From Dolomedes plantarius (taxonomy: Eukaryota > Arthropoda > Arachnida > Araneae > Dolomedidae), in the NCBI GenBank assembly GCA_907164885.2, contig OU015496.1:183062374-183126373 (forward strand): a DNA stretch of 64,000 nucleotides, in the 5' to 3' direction. Below, piece after piece: positions 22,426 to 36,790 of the stretch. The notes below the pieces were generated by a model. That model did no database searches. It was not told the DNA's origin and worked only from the letters and a program-made list of their open reading frames with translations. A program made the translations under genes and the position numbers. How positions within the stretch are numbered: the stretch's first letter is position 1; the number at the start of each line of letters is the position of its first letter.

Positions 22426-25400
22426 ATGATTCACATTTAAAAATCTACTAATAGTGTGTTTAATTCTGATTATTTCATGATGGTCAGATACATACTTTAA
22501 ATCAGTGCATACACGTGTTGAATACCTGACTCTCAAAGCACTATAAAGAATATGATCAGGTTACAAAATGATCCCTCACCTAAGAAAAAGATAAATGTGA
22601 TAAAATTTATGAATATCCTAAACCAAACTATATAAACTTTAATTTCCTATTATATTACTGATGACAAAAATAGAAAATTTGTTACCTTTGTAATTAATTT
22701 TAAAATTTTAATTTGTAATAAGTGTTATATAAATTATTAAATAATGTTGAAAATTACTAAAATATATTTAGCATTTCTATAATCAAAAGTAGGACTGATT
22801 TCATGAGAAAGTATTTACAAAAATACACTTGTCTTTCATATATCTACATACAATCTTTATTTGTTTGTATGGTTGTGAATGTGAATGAGAATTACCTATT
22901 TATTATCTATATCTTACCTTTCCATGCAATAATAATTCCAAACATATCATGGTCTCCAGTTATATATTGTGTGTGTTCATGTATATCTTTGGTCATGAAT
23001 TATTTGTGTTATGACATATTTGTGAGTAATATGAAGAAAAATTTTGCTGCAATTTGTCTCTTTAAATTTTAACAAATGTAATATATGTTCAAACTCTTTG
23101 TCTATAGCACATTCATCTAGAATTCAGCATACTTATTTTAGAAAATAATTGCACTCTGTTAATATTGTGAGAGTTTTTCTGTAAAAAAAAAATGAAAAGT
23201 TTGAAATTTTCACCTTTTTTAAGGGTATATACAAAATCAATTAGATTATTTTTTTTAACATTTCTTGAACAAATATTATTCTTGAATGTTTCAAAAAAAT
23301 TCCCATTGAAAAATAATAATTAGATTTCTCTCTGGTTAAAAAAATTTAGTCTGATGGGTTGGTATGAAGAATTTCTCATATTTTTATGATATATTCCTTT
23401 ATTTTCCATAGACTTTCTTCAAATTTTTGTGAACCTTTATTTGTTAGTTCTTTTTAAATTTGAAAACTATTTTTTTAATTTAAAATAACTACTTTTGGAA
23501 ATCTCAGATACCCTTTTTTAGGAATTTTTTTCAATTTCTAAACAGTATTACACCAATCAAAATAGCTAATATATTCAAATAAGTTATTCCATCACTGATA
23601 TTGTACTTAATATTTGTGTGTTTATTTTTATCATTTGAATGCTTTTGTTTGCATTGATAAACTATCATTCCATACTGTATACATTGAATTGTTATATGTT
23701 AATATTTTTTCTCCTTTTCTTATGTGCACAAATCAAAATATATTTTGTATTTACATTTTCTTTATTTATTATTTATGGTGGGGAATTTAGTTTTTAAATT
23801 TATGCCTTTATAATTTTTTATTGGTATTAAATTATGGAATGTACTTAAAATATACTTTATTATTTTTAAAATAATATGACTGCATTATTTATGTGTGTAA
23901 GATTATACTTTTTTAAAAATAAATGCAAAACTACATATTGTATATTTTAATTTTTGTATATAATGTGTGTGTAAATTTTATATGTATATATTATTTTATC
24001 TGTATGTAAATGGCGTATGTGTGGGGAAAGTATGGGATATTGTTTGGTGAGAATTGCATAAATATTTAAATCTGTTGCAGTGTTATGAACAGTGTATATT
24101 TCTACAAAACTGAAAATTCTGCTATATTTCTGCTAAAATAACTATTGCAGATAGTAAAGATAAATTACAAAAAAATTGCCATCAAATATATTTTGTAATG
24201 CTTTTTAAAAAAGTACCATCTTTTTGTATATTTTTGTACTCTAGAACTTTAATTTATATTTTTAAATACTTTCATTAGTTTGATTAACTTTGCATCTGAT
24301 AGTGGAACTGGATTCCTTTTTGAACAAAGCTATGGCTACTTTAATCATGAATGGTTATAAAAAATGTTTCTTTTTAAATTTTAGCCTCTTCTGAAGTCTC
24401 TTGTATACCATAAATACATTATCTAATCTTTTTCAAGTCATAGAGCAGTGTTGATTCAAAAAAATTTTAATCAAATGTATATTATATTAAATCCGTTGTA
24501 TATATTTTTCTCAATTCTGTATGTTTTAAGACTAAAGTATTCATCAATCTTTGTAATTTGATTTTGCACATTAACCTTGAAATGAAAATAATAATTTAGA
24601 AAAAAATTACCATTTATAGTAAATTGTATTATCTGTGTAGTCTATTGTAATACGCATAAAAGAGTAACAAAAGTAGTTTTTCACTGTGTGCCAAAATTTG
24701 TATTGTTGACAGAACTAAAATTTTTATTCTAGTTCAACATTGTACTTTAGCTTATAACGCAACTTTCCCGCAAGTAATGTTATTTCCTTTTTATTTATCT
24801 AAAAAAAAAAATCTGTAAAATTTTTAAGTAAAAACTGATATTGAGCTTTCCAAATACCTACCTTTAATAATGATTATTGTTAGCTATCAAAGTAATCATC
24901 ACAGATACATTTGTATTAAAATTATACTTTAGCAAGTAAGAAAAGAGCATTTATGCAGTATGCTTCCCCCACCCCATGAAATAAATTATCTTTATTTGCA
25001 AAAGTCTTCATATGAAATAACTAATTGTAATCTTAAGTATGATGTATTTGCCTCAGATGATGCTGAATTTTTTTCATACTGCCTCATAGGAAGACAGTTA
25101 TTTAATAAGGCATTTCTCGACTTTGCTAACAACTTTTTTTTTTTTTTTTTTAAATCTAATGCTGTTCAGAACTTCTGTAATAAATTATATAGCATAGAAT
25201 TTTCTTCTAATACATAACAATTTATTTTATAAACATCTTAATTTTCATATGAATTTCTGTTATCCATGCATCTTTTATCAGTTTTAAATGTTTTGTAGAA
25301 TTGAAATTTAAAAAAAAAAAATAGTGATGTGCTTTTGAAATAATAAAAAAAAGGAGCATTAGGTAATATTTAGTTTTATGTAATCATTGAAAATAGCAAT

Positions 25401-25926
25401 TAAACTTCTTAGTAATTATTTAAATTTAACATTTGTTTTTTAATGTTTTTCTGGGTTTAAAAGCAGTTTTAGATTGCTTTTCTCAATATATTTCTATAAA
25501 TCTCTAGTTTGAATCTGCATATTTGAAAAATCTCAATTTTCTAGATTACTCTGTGAATGAGACAAATATGCATCTTTATGATACTTTTCTTCATAAGTGT
25601 AACATATTTATAACTTATCAAAGCATTATTTTTATGAGATATTATATAGGTATAAAATGTGCAAGAAAATGAGACAGAAATTCTCATGTCATGTGTGATA
25701 GCTGTGAAAAGTATGAATGTAGCACAAAATAGTGCTTTGCTTTATCTGATAAAGTGTGCAATGCACTTTTCTTAAATTATCTATGCATTCCATTTTAGCA
25801 TTCCTATACTAGTCTTAAACAGCATCGCTTTTGTGTCTCATTGTTACTGCAAGTCCCAAGGAACAAATGCGAGTGTGTTGTACAAAGTGCTCAAAATGTG
25901 TATGTGATGAGATGTACAATTTGTTT

Positions 25927-25972
25927 TGTACATATCCTGTTTGTACCTGCATCCTATTTATGATGAAATAAA
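25927..25972 (+). promoter_or_regulatory. Pumilio-type element followed by poly(A) signal
   Basis: TGTACATA at 25927 fits the Pumilio consensus TGTANATA, and AATAAA lies at 25967-25972. The local base composition is less biased than the surroundings. It is read as the likely 3' end of the long transcript unit; AATAAA is common in DNA this AT-rich, so support is limited. Confidence 0.35.
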
Positions 25973-27467
25973 TTTATTTCTATTATCCATCAGATATCTT
26001 ATAATTTTTTTGCGTCTAATTTTACATTGTAGTATATACATTTCTCCCTGCTAGTTCTTTATAAAAAAAAATTATGAATTAGGTAGTTATTACACATATC
26101 GCAGAATTTGAGGAAGTTAATTCTGACTAAAACCTCATGCTAAAATTTTAGAATAAAATATTTGTAATTCTGTTGTATTGATGGACATAATATGGAAGAT
26201 AAAATTTAATTACATTCATATAGCTTCTTTATGAATTTTAAAATTTACATAAAGGATATAAAATTTAAACAAGTACCAACAAAATTTATTATCTGTTTTA
26301 AACTGATGCTGAATCTGATCAACTATGTATGCTATCATTTTAATACTTAACAATTTCATATTAATATGCTGTAAACATAAAATGTTATAATTTACAGGTA
26401 ATACTTTATTGTAATTAAAAGAAAAAAATTTCCTTTCTGTTGTACACTCGTTTGCATGCAAAGCTAGTCAACACATCATTGCTTTTACATTTCCATTCTT
26501 TTTTGGTTTCAACTGATAGCATGGTGTATCTCATCTTCTAAAGCAGAAATGAGTGTAAAATTGTTCCAAAATTAAAACTTCAAAAGCTGTTATTAAAATT
26601 AAGTTTCCCAAGTTCAAAAACATGACATAACAAAATAATTGAACACAAGTGGATTAATTCACTGCAATTTGGATACATGTGTAAGTAGTGAGGAAAATTC
26701 TTATGTTTACCCATGTGGAAATTATAACAAAAATTCTTTTTCGCTGTTATGATTGTCTAAAAACTAACGATGTTAAGAATGATGTAGCAGTAAAATCAAC
26801 AGTGAATATAAACTACAGTATAAACTTGTATTTTATTCCCTTTGACATGGTCTTAAGAACTCTTGGTTTTATTCAACCCTTCTCTAAGAATGACTTTTTT
26901 GGGGGAGTAATTGTAATTAATAAAACAGAAAGAATTACAATTGAAAAGATGATAGTGAATGAATCATTTGAATAAAGCATTTTGAAGGGAAGGAACACAA
27001 TGTCTTATGGAACATAATTAGGGACTCCTTTTTGGTTAATTCAGTGTAATACTATATGATGGCTGTAAACTTTTGGGGAAGTTAATCCTTAAATGCCTTC
27101 CCTTTTCTATGTTTCTGAAAGGAAATTGCAAATAATTCTGAAAGGGAAGAAAAAGCAGTATAAGGTTTGCATTTGATATCACTGCAGTTAAGCAAAAAAA
27201 ATGGGGGAGGAGAACTTCCTATTACACAAGAGTTTTATAGAATCTGTCGAACAAAGAACATGTAGATTTTCCTGAGGTTCAGGCAATGTATATCATGAAG
27301 AGGGAGTCAGCAGGTTTCTTGAACGTAAAATCCTCTTTTTATCATGCTTAGAAACTTTATACACTTTATGAAAATTCCATTCCACATCGTGCTAGGAAAA
27401 AGAAATGCACTATAATAGAAATTTAATTCAAAGCTCTCAACCAGTCAAATAACTAAACAGGTGCAAT

Positions 27468-27719
27468 AATGTGTAACGGTGTTCTCGCCGTTTCTCTTCG
27501 CCAATCGTGGCGCTCGCTTGGGAGCAGTTTTCCGGCACGAGTCAAGGGGGCGAATGGCGCCGGGGGTGGGGGGTCAAAGGGGAAAATGGCGACGGGAAGT
27601 CTTGTTCACAGCAAGAGGCGGAAATGTAAGAACGGTCACTCGCGTCGATGCAGAAAACCGCTCCCGAAGCGAGCGCCCCGATTGGCTAGGAGAAACGGTG
27701 AGAAAACCGTTTACACATT
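27468..27719. mobile_element. GC-rich foldback MITE, about 70-bp inverted arms
   Basis: The left arm (AATGTGTAACGGTGTTCTCG, then CCAATCGTGGCGCTCGCTTG) is the imperfect reverse complement of the right arm (CGAGCGCCCCGATTGGCTAG, then AACCGTTTACACATT). CpG density is far above the surroundings. The open frames here are by-products of the missing stops in GC-rich sequence. No clear target duplication is seen. Confidence 0.75.
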
Positions 27720-28103
27720 CGCCCCCCTTAATTCGACTCGCCGCTATCGCGACTGTGTAAATGCGGTGTTACGGGTGACGCGATCGTGAAATTGATTCAG
27801 AATGCCCCGAAAACAAAAGAATGTCAACGGAAGACCTGATAAAATCATTAGATTAAACAATATTAGGCTTAGAACACCGGAATTTTATCTCGAAACATGA
27901 AATTATGTCACTATATAGGATTCGAGAAAAAATTTCTAATAAGCTGAAATTAAAGCAGCAAACATTACTGACTGAAATGTTTAAATTATAATTTAATCAT
28001 ATGTTCTGTGTTCTGTATTTAGATTTATTTAATAATTAAACCATTTTACTTTTTTTTTTAGTGTGTTTATTTTTTTCTTCTAAAATTTTGTAGTGTTATT
28101 TAA

Positions 28104-28164
28104 AAACCTCTCAAATCCGGAATTGCCGTGTCCTGAACGATTCTGGATTTGGGAGGTTGTACTG
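28104..28164. mobile_element. Remnant of a pogo/Tigger-type element
   Basis: A 61-base palindromic segment pairs AACCTCTCAAATCCGGAAT with ATTCTGGATTTGGGAGGTT and ends GTACTG. The ends resemble Tigger/pogo termini (CAGTANAACCTC...ATCCGGA). Almost all internal sequence is lost. Confidence 0.55.
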
Positions 28165-28827
28165 TAAAATTTTTTGTTTTCTCTCAGTGAAATTCCTTAC
28201 TAATAATAAAATATGTCATAGACTACTCTGCTCTAAAAAAATTCTAAAAGAGCTTTCACAAATGATACTTTTTATACTCATTTTGCTATCAAAATTTTAT
28301 TTTGCGAATGTAATTTCACAAATAAGCCAGTAATCCAGCCAATAAAAGATTCTGGTTGAAGAATAACATACTCACCACTGGATCCCTAAGTAAATGTTAG
28401 AAACCCATAGGTGAGGTGGCCTTATGATTAAAAAAGTATCAGCAATTTGGCAGTTCATAATGCACAATATACAGTAGATCAGCAGCTCCAAAACTGTGAA
28501 CAATCCCCAGGTGAACACTTGCATATTTTTTTCAATTATTTTTCTTTCATATTTTTTACTGCAAGACGCAGGTAAGACTTAGAGTGAACTACTGTCTTGC
28601 CCTATCCCTCCAGACCTTTCAAGACACATTGCTGTTGCAAATTTTTGAATAGTTACATTGCATGACTTTTTATGTGGACACCTACATCGCATCGACATTG
28701 CATCTTCTCCTAACTGCCCCCTTTGTTCTTCTGGGAAACTTATGGATTCAGAGACCTTCTTCAAGATAAGCACTTTGCAGTCTCAAATTTTTATAATAGA
28801 GCTCAACTGATACTGGGCTGCCTGTAG

Positions 28828-29020
28828 CAGGGCCCGACTTAATGGGGCCTAATTGGGGCCTGGGGCAAAAACTTCTTTGGGGGCCCCTCTCTGCTTCACT
28901 ACTTCAGTAATGAAGAACTTAATACTTATTACTAAACTTTCTATTCGATTTGGGGGCCCCCCCTCTGATGTGGGGGCCCGGGGCAACTGCCCCGTATGCC
29001 CTTGCCTTAGTCAGGCTCTG
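28828..29020. mobile_element. Non-autonomous hAT element with perfect 8-bp target duplication
   Basis: The element begins CAGGGCCCGACTTAATG and ends with the inverted counterpart CCTTAGTCAGGCTCTG. It is bordered by GCCTGTAG on both sides (28820-28827 and 29021-29028), an 8-bp duplication as hAT transposases make. The interior is short, GGGGGCCC-rich and non-coding. Confidence 0.85.
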
Positions 29021-30223
29021 GCCTGTAGGGAATAATGCTCACTAGACTTTCTCCCGACTGAGGAAAAAATATATAAATATTTTTTTTCCCGACCATATGA
29101 GTTTAGGATATTTTTTTTAATTGTCAGAATCAAATTCACAGAAGTAACAAGTTTATTAACATTAAGAGTAATTCACAAATTCTGTTTGCAATATATATAA
29201 AAAAAAATAAACTGTAATGGACATTTAAAACTTGTCACTAAAGTATCTAAAAATATTTTGTCTTGTGAAGTCTGTTTTTTATAGGAGGACACTGGTTTTC
29301 AATGAGTTATCAAACTGGTCATGTATGTATTTTTTTAGTTTATATTGTAATAAAAAATGATAGATACTAATAATCATCAAAAAAATCTATAATCACACAT
29401 ATAGTCATCTTAAAATATTATATTTAGTAATTTGGTGGCTGGGTCTCATTTTAACTCGTCTTAATATATTTCTAGGTATACATAAACCTGTGTCCCTTAG
29501 AAAAAATTAAAACAAACTTGTCATCCCTTTTCTGTAGATTATATATGTTTATATTTTTTAATTTTATGAAAAAAAAATTTTAATCTGAATACAAAATGAG
29601 CAAAAAATTTTTATTAACGAACATGAGTGCTAGAATATAGCTACAGGTATAAAATTTCAAATACATATAAACAAGATCATTCAAGGATCATTAAATGCAT
29701 ATAAACATGAATCATTTCATCATCAATATTTAATAACCTAGTTTAAAAGTTGTTGAATAATAGTTGAAACGTTTTTTATCCTTAGCAAAATAATAAAGAG
29801 ATAACCACTATAATTTCTGTATGAAAGCACAACTTGAAAATTTTACTAACACATAAAAATCAATTCATTCCAAGAACAATTTGGAATTTAAGCAAAATTA
29901 TAAATTCCATTCATAAAATATGTAATATTGCAATAAATTTAGTGGGGGGGGCTGATATATGATTGACTGATATATGATCATTCTCAATAAAGTGCAAGCT
30001 TTGAGATGTTCATTATTTTAAAACAATTTCAATGGAATGAAAACATACCTTATCACTAAACTTTTTTTAAGTAAATGCAAAAGAAAATAAAAGTTTATAC
30101 GAATTTACAAAAGATTACTTATATCACAGATCTTTGCTTGATTTATTATTTGGATATTTAAATTGCTACAAAATGTGAAAGTATTATAATCCAGAATGTA
30201 GGTGATGCAAGCTGTAGTACTTA

Positions 30224-30224
<1 letters not shown>

Positions 30225-30310
<86 letters not shown>
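30225..30310. repeat. (TA)n microsatellite
   Basis: About 86 bases of uninterrupted alternating T and A. Length may be unreliable in the assembly. Confidence 0.95.
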
Positions 30311-30314
<4 letters not shown>

Positions 30315-30771
30315 AAACTTCTAACTCAAATAAAGAGACCTTCTAATTTGAGAGCATGATTTGCTGTGTGAATAAGATATATAGCAAAACAAATAGAAAG
30401 ATAATATGTCTACTAGATATAAACAAATAGAAAAGAATATGTCTGCTTAGATGGGTTAAAATAAACTAAAAAGCTTTTTTTTCCTTTCAAAATAAATATA
30501 ATTTTAAAAAAGGATAATTTTACTGAGTAAGATTTTACCACTATGGTTATGCATAAGTACTGCATTTAGAATTTTAAATAGTATGCAAAAAATAAAACAA
30601 ACAAATGAAAAGCAGAAAACTGGGCACAAAGCCTTAAGGAGAGCTTGGAAATAATGCAGTCTTGAGCAGGGTAAAACTGTGTTTCAAGATTATCAGTAAC
30701 ATCACACCTTCAATTATTTGTTGGTTTTTGATAACAGCTTTTTGCAAGTTTTATATTTTTGGAATTTTCCT

Positions 30772-30827
30772 TTAACTTCCAACTTCATCCAAGTAACCAC
30801 AGACCAAATTAGCTGGTACAGCTTTAT
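30772..30827 (-). CDS. ETHE1: ETHE1 exon 7 (terminal)
   Basis: Acceptor AAATTTTCAG. Encodes [18 protein letters not shown] and TAA. DxAVPANxxCG is the conserved C-terminal block of ETHE1. Confidence 0.93.
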
Positions 30828-33800
30828 CTGAAAATTTAAAAAAAAAATATTAAATTTTTTAAGAAATAATTTCTTTAAACCTTATTAAATAACATTTTTT
30901 GTATAGTTAGACAAGTAAGTAAACAACTACACACTTTTCTATATTATCTGTTTTGCATTACAGTATACAATTCCTTAACCAGAAATAATACACAGGAAAA
31001 AACCCTACATTTTAAGTTAAATTTATATCTTGAACTGAAGAATAAACAAATCTATAAGAAGTAATATAAAAATTCATATTCTCACATAATACTTAATGAC
31101 ATTAATTACCACAGTAGTTCACACATACGGCATTTATATACTACAATTCCTTATATAAAAAAAATATTAAAAAAAACTCTCTCAAGTATTAATATTCCAA
31201 CAATATCAAATGATTAACTCAGTACTTTAATGACATGCCTTCTTCTGCAAGAAACACATCTATTAAATTGAATAATTATACACAGAGAAAACCATTTATT
31301 AATCAATTGTAAAGATACTTCACAATAACAAGGTTTAAGAATTTAAGTTAATTAAATTGCAATATGCAGTAATATAAATTATGGAAACACTGAAAATTGT
31401 CTTAAAATAAAACCTACAGCCCTGATGGTTTAGGTTTGATGTTTTTACTCTAAAAGAATAAAAATATTTCAAATCATTTCCTTATTTTTGCATGAGAACT
31501 AAACAATAAGAACTGTAGCCATATATTACAAACAGAAACCTCTTAAAATACACGGCCATGCATCAGATTGTAGACAAGTTTTAGAATAATTACTAAAATA
31601 GAAAATTATTGATAGCAAATAAAACTGTAAAGCTTCTATCATAATACATTAAAAACTATGGCATTCCTAGCTTTTGAAAACTACATAAGAGAATTTCAGA
31701 CTATGATTAAAATAATTTAGCATCTGTTTTTTATGAATAGACTAGATAATTTTTTACTTGGTTTAAAAGAGCCCAGTTCTAATTTTATCAAACTAAAACA
31801 GACTTTCCAACAATATTTAAACTCATCAGCTCCTATGTGACCTGACTAAATCAGAAATTTTATAACTCTTCTTTTATCTGACTATCCTATTGCTAACTAC
31901 ACTTAAACTGTTTACTTCTTGACTAAACCATGTTTCCTGATTAAAACATATAATTTACAACCATACTTAAAATTATTTAACTAATTTATTTTGACTAAAT
32001 AATAAAAATTTTAAAAATATATAAAATTTTGTTTAAACAAGTCAAAATTATGTCTCTCTGGTTTGATTATTTTGTAAATAATTACAATAATAATTATTAA
32101 AATAACAAGAATATTGATGCATCATTTGGATTTATCATACATCAACTAAAGCAGCATAAAAACTCAAAATTTCTTCTATTCCGTTTTAGTCACTTAGATG
32201 GGTTTTGGAATACTATATTCATCTTATGCTATTCAAGGGCTGAACAGACAAGGACCTACAGTTTAAAGCTGATTCTGAATGGCTAAAATCAACCTTACAT
32301 ACCACAGTACTCTGGTACTAAAAGTCAACCCCCTAACCACTTGACCATCATTCTACCTGTTCTGCTCTAAATTCTTTCATGAGATGAAAAATTTCTGGCT
32401 GAACTAAAAACTTTTCAACTGGGCCCTAAATTTTCTAACTGACTGTTTTACAACACATCCTTGTAACCCCACAAATTAAGCAATCAGATTTATCTAATTA
32501 GAATATTATTAAAGTCACCTCTCTCTCTCTCTTTTTATATATGACTACCCACATGGTGTAGTGGGCTTACATTCCGAGCCACCACGCAGTGGGCTTGGGT
32601 TCAAATCCCGAATAAGGCTTGGTCATTTCTGTGTCATCCCCCTCATAGGGAGCAATGCTGGCTCACCTATATGGGGCTCCCATAATAAAGTAGTCAGTAA
32701 ATTGTGATGAATAACAAAAGGCAAATGTCTCACGACAAAGTGCCTCCACATTAGACAAAAAATATATAAATCTATATATATAAAAGAGCTTGTCTGTTTG
32801 TTTATCCGCTATAGAATCATAGACTGTTTCACCCACCGGGACCAAATTTGGCTCAGTTAATGTTTAGGACCCGAGAAACTTAAATCAGGAAAAACGAAAT
32901 TTGGGGCTCAATTAGTTTTTATAAAATTAATTTTTTATTATTTTTGTGCCCCTAAGCGCACCTCTTAAATATGGATACAGCCCCTTCACCACAACCAGTC
33001 TAATTCGATACACGGGGGAAAAGAGGTTGTTCTGAGGGGTGGTTTGAGAGTTGGTCTGGGGCTGACCGGGGGGGGGCGAAGTGTTTATTTTGTGGGGGGT
33101 GCAGCCCAGTATTTTTTTGATGGAATGCATGAAAAATTTTATATCTATATATCTACCCGGGCAACGCCGGGCAATAATGCTAGTATACATATAAATTTAT
33201 ATATATTTTACACACAGAATATATAAATGCATTCATTTACAAGTAAATTTATGATTGTAGGAAAACAGTAAGTACAAACTTATAATTCTTTTTAGATAAA
33301 AAAATATTTCAGGTAGTCTCCTCTAACAAAACTACCGCAAGTAGGATTACTTATCGTTTGCTTACCTCCTTTAAAAAAAAAAAAAAAAAAAATGGTACTT
33401 TTCTGTGTAACTGTTTGCTCCTACTGGGTTTCATGCACTGCCAAAATTATAACTAGTGACACAGGACAATTTTTTCCTCTCTGAAGGACCATTATTGAGG
33501 AACGCAATCCTATTTTAAAATTAACTAGATGATTCCATTACTTGTTTTCCACAATTTTATTTTCTTGTGCACTCATGTTTCTCCAGTTTAAATAGGGATA
33601 GCTGGAGGATAATGAAAGAAAGGCAATCAAAGACATCAGAAAGGTGTCATACAGGAAAGTTGTCATCAGTATAAGAGAAGGGGGGATATGTAATAATTTT
33701 TGTCAAACCTTTGTCAACCAGCCCTCTTAGATCTTCTAATTGCCTTGCTCTATGTAAATGCGATTATAAATTCTTCAACAAAATAGAAGCAATCTTTAAT

Positions 33801-35680
33801 ATCAATAAACTGTTTCACTTTACAATGTATTTTAAAACAAAATGGAAAAGAACTTACATTACTAAATTGCCATGCTTAATGAAAACCATCATGTACACAA
33901 ATACAAAACCTCTAATACAAAATGCTTTAAAGCAAATCATAAGAAAAATAGCTATTCATGGGTATACAGAAAATTACTCAAACATTGACAGAAAAAAATT
34001 ATTAGTAAGAAAAATTTTGTAGTGAGTAGATTTAGTAAAAACAATTTTCTACAAAATAAAAATATACTTTCACATTTTTTGAAAGTATTTTGAATTACAA
34101 AGTTCAATACAGATTCAGTTTCTATATAAACATACCAATCAATTTAGGATATGCAAGATTAAGGTTTTTCATAATGTCAATGAATTCTCCCCTGCTCTTA
34201 GTCAGCCTAGCATTGTACTTCTTTTCTTCCCAAACACTAGTAACAGTATTCCCTAAAAAAGTATAAAATAGATTAATCAGTTATTTGATTAAATAATTAA
34301 CAATTAAAAAAATTATTAAAAAAATTTCAGCCTTAATATTTGTATATTAAAAAAAGATTTATATGAAAAGCCCTTTGCATTATTTATTTAATCGGTACTT
34401 TCTATTTATCTAGTTCAAGGGAAAATTTCCATATTCATATTTAAAACATATTAAAAAAATGAGAAAATAATTCAACTCCTTAGTCAATAAAATTTGACAG
34501 ATTATGTTAAAACAATATTTTGTGTATTGGAAGAAAAGTTACCTTTGTAATCATGAGCAGGATAAAGAAGATATTCATCAGGCAAACTAAAAATCTGCTG
34601 ATGCACTGAATCATACAGTCTGGACGAATCCCCTAAAAAATTGATAGAAACATTTAAGTTTTCATCTTTTACCACTTAAATTAATAAATGTTAATGCTTT
34701 AAAATAATTTCTGATTTTATATAATTCGTTCAGACATTATGTTCAAATGAAGATAAAACTAGTTTTCAGCCCCCTTGCAATCTAGATTTGCAGATCTTTG
34801 TAGAACTATTTCTAAAGTGAATCACTGAATAAACTAAATCCAGCCTATTATGAGCAAGAGGAGCATGCCATGCCAAATTCATGCTATAGTGATGTGATGC
34901 CATAATGGTTTTAAAGCTAGTTGCTTAAAATAAACTGATATGTTGCATTCTTATTCATCAGTGCCCACTTATTGTCAAGCATTAAGTGGACTTTTTGGAA
35001 GTAACATCATATTTTATGTCCTAAATTATTAATTGAAATTACTTTAATAAATTAGTGATATATTCCTTAGTAACTTTATTGCTATATCTAGTAAGATAAT
35101 ACTGTTATTTAAAAAAAGTTATTCCTAATAATAAAAACAGAACCTTAAATAAATGTATTTATGCACATTTATTTCTCTTTGAAAAGGACACCAGTCAATA
35201 TATGGATTACTTTCTTAACTATTTACCTTGCTGAAAATCTGTTCTACCACAACCTCGATAAAGTAAAGCATCTCCTGTAAAGGCCATTTTCCCTTGGTGG
35301 TATACATAAGTCACACACCCTAAAGAATGAGATATTCTTCTTTAAATACAGAAGAATTGAAAGGACTTTAAAAATATAGAAATGTCATTTCAAATACTAT
35401 ACAACTGCACAAAAATATAATTACCTATCTTACAAATCTCATGTCATATTTTATGAAACATGATCTTTTTCTGGAAATAATATTGATGCTGTACAATACA
35501 AAAATAGTATATTAATAATAATTAAACATTATTGCTTTTGTTACCGACAGTGAAAATGCTGTTAGTGCCTATTTAAACAACTACATACCAGATCATTCCC
35601 AAAGATACAAAATGTGATTTTACTTATTATATGTGTATAGCTATGACTTTTCTTGTATCACTGCTTATATACAAAGTAAA

Positions 35681-35717
<37 letters not shown>

Positions 35718-36714
35718 CACACACAGTAAAACCTCATTTATCCGGACTAACTGAGACCACAGGCAATCCGGATAATCAAAAATCTGGATAATCTGAGTAA
35801 TATGGGTAATAAGCAAAACAAATCCTTAGCTAAGCAGATTTACTGTTTATTACGATAAAAAACTATGCTTTGTAACAAGTATTGTTTACAAGACATTAAA
35901 AAATATAAAAACTTTTCTGAGTCAATCCATGTCAACACCCTGTGACACTCTAGTAAAGCTTTCTTAAACTCAGCAAAAAGCATTTTATTACCATAATTTA
36001 TTGTACAATCTATGCAGGAACTGTATATTGAATCAAACTAAAAAGCAAATATTTGGCATACTTATAGTTACGTTCTTGCATAGTTAAAAATTATTATCTA
36101 ATGTGAACATTAAATAAAAAAAAGTCTACAAATCTGATCCGGATTATCCAGAGATACGGATCAATGAGGGCCAGATAAATGAGGTTTTACTGTATATATG
36201 TATATGTGTGTGTGTGCATTATTCAATCAACATATTACTGAGTTCTAGATCTTAGGCATAGGGTCTCCAATGTTAATAACCTCCTTCTTGTCAACTTTCT
36301 AAATAATCATTTCTTTCTTGAGTTTTCATACAGGGTGTTTTCCTATATTGATTATGATTTAGATAATCGAGGTGAACAGCTGCAACTTAAAAGTTACAAT
36401 ATGAAGTAAAAAAGAATAGAGGTTGTAAATCTTGCTGCTAACAGAAAAATATTCCTTTGTTGCCAGTTTTATTACTTTAGATACAGTTCTAAAGTTGACA
36501 AAGATTCATTCAGAATGTTTAATGGATATTACCTCCTTCATAAAAATGAAGATTCAAATGATAGATAGAAGGACAGCAAAATAAAGTGAATTTGCCAAAG
36601 ACAGAAAACATTAATCCCTCATTAATGACAATGAACTCCAGCTGATGGATGCCTTCACTTAAACAAAATTTTATATAATGCTATCTTGGGTATTTATAAA
36701 ATACATACACATAC

Positions 36715-36790
<76 letters not shown>

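Larger units (their letters stand above)
16037..25990 (+). other. Gene-free AT-rich stretch, possibly a very long 3' UTR
   Basis: No exon-like frame is seen. Near the right end a Pumilio-type TGTACATA (25927-25934) is followed by AATAAA (25967-25972) and T-rich DNA, a credible cleavage site for the upstream gene. Two foreign pieces interrupt the stretch: a decayed LINE (18430-19545) and dispersed repeat C (22201-22425). Whether one transcript spans all of it cannot be told from sequence. Confidence 0.35.
25991..30771. other. Intergenic region between the two host genes
   Basis: No gene is recognised. Three inverted-repeat elements are listed separately (27468-27719, 28104-28164, 28828-29020). 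The right part, next to the end of ETHE1 on the minus strand, contains a long (TA)n run and may include the ETHE1 3' UTR. Confidence 0.5.
30828..34135 (-). other. ETHE1 intron 6 with nested repeats
   Basis: Contains, in order, SINE B (32245-32365, minus), a CT repeat near 32519-32533, SINE A (32545-32769), a Helitron (32771-33183) and dispersed repeat C (33310-33525). The rest (30828-32190 and 33530-34135) is AT-rich without a visible feature. Confidence 0.6.

Noticed and set aside
22803..23072. 89-codon hydrophobic frame in the long gene-free region
   Set aside because: Ile/Tyr/Phe-rich translation is what AT-rich DNA gives by chance; no initiation or splice context.
27469..27789. Overlapping plus-strand frames of 93 and 106 codons
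   Set aside because: They fall inside the CpG-rich foldback MITE; the Arg/Gly-rich translation reflects composition.
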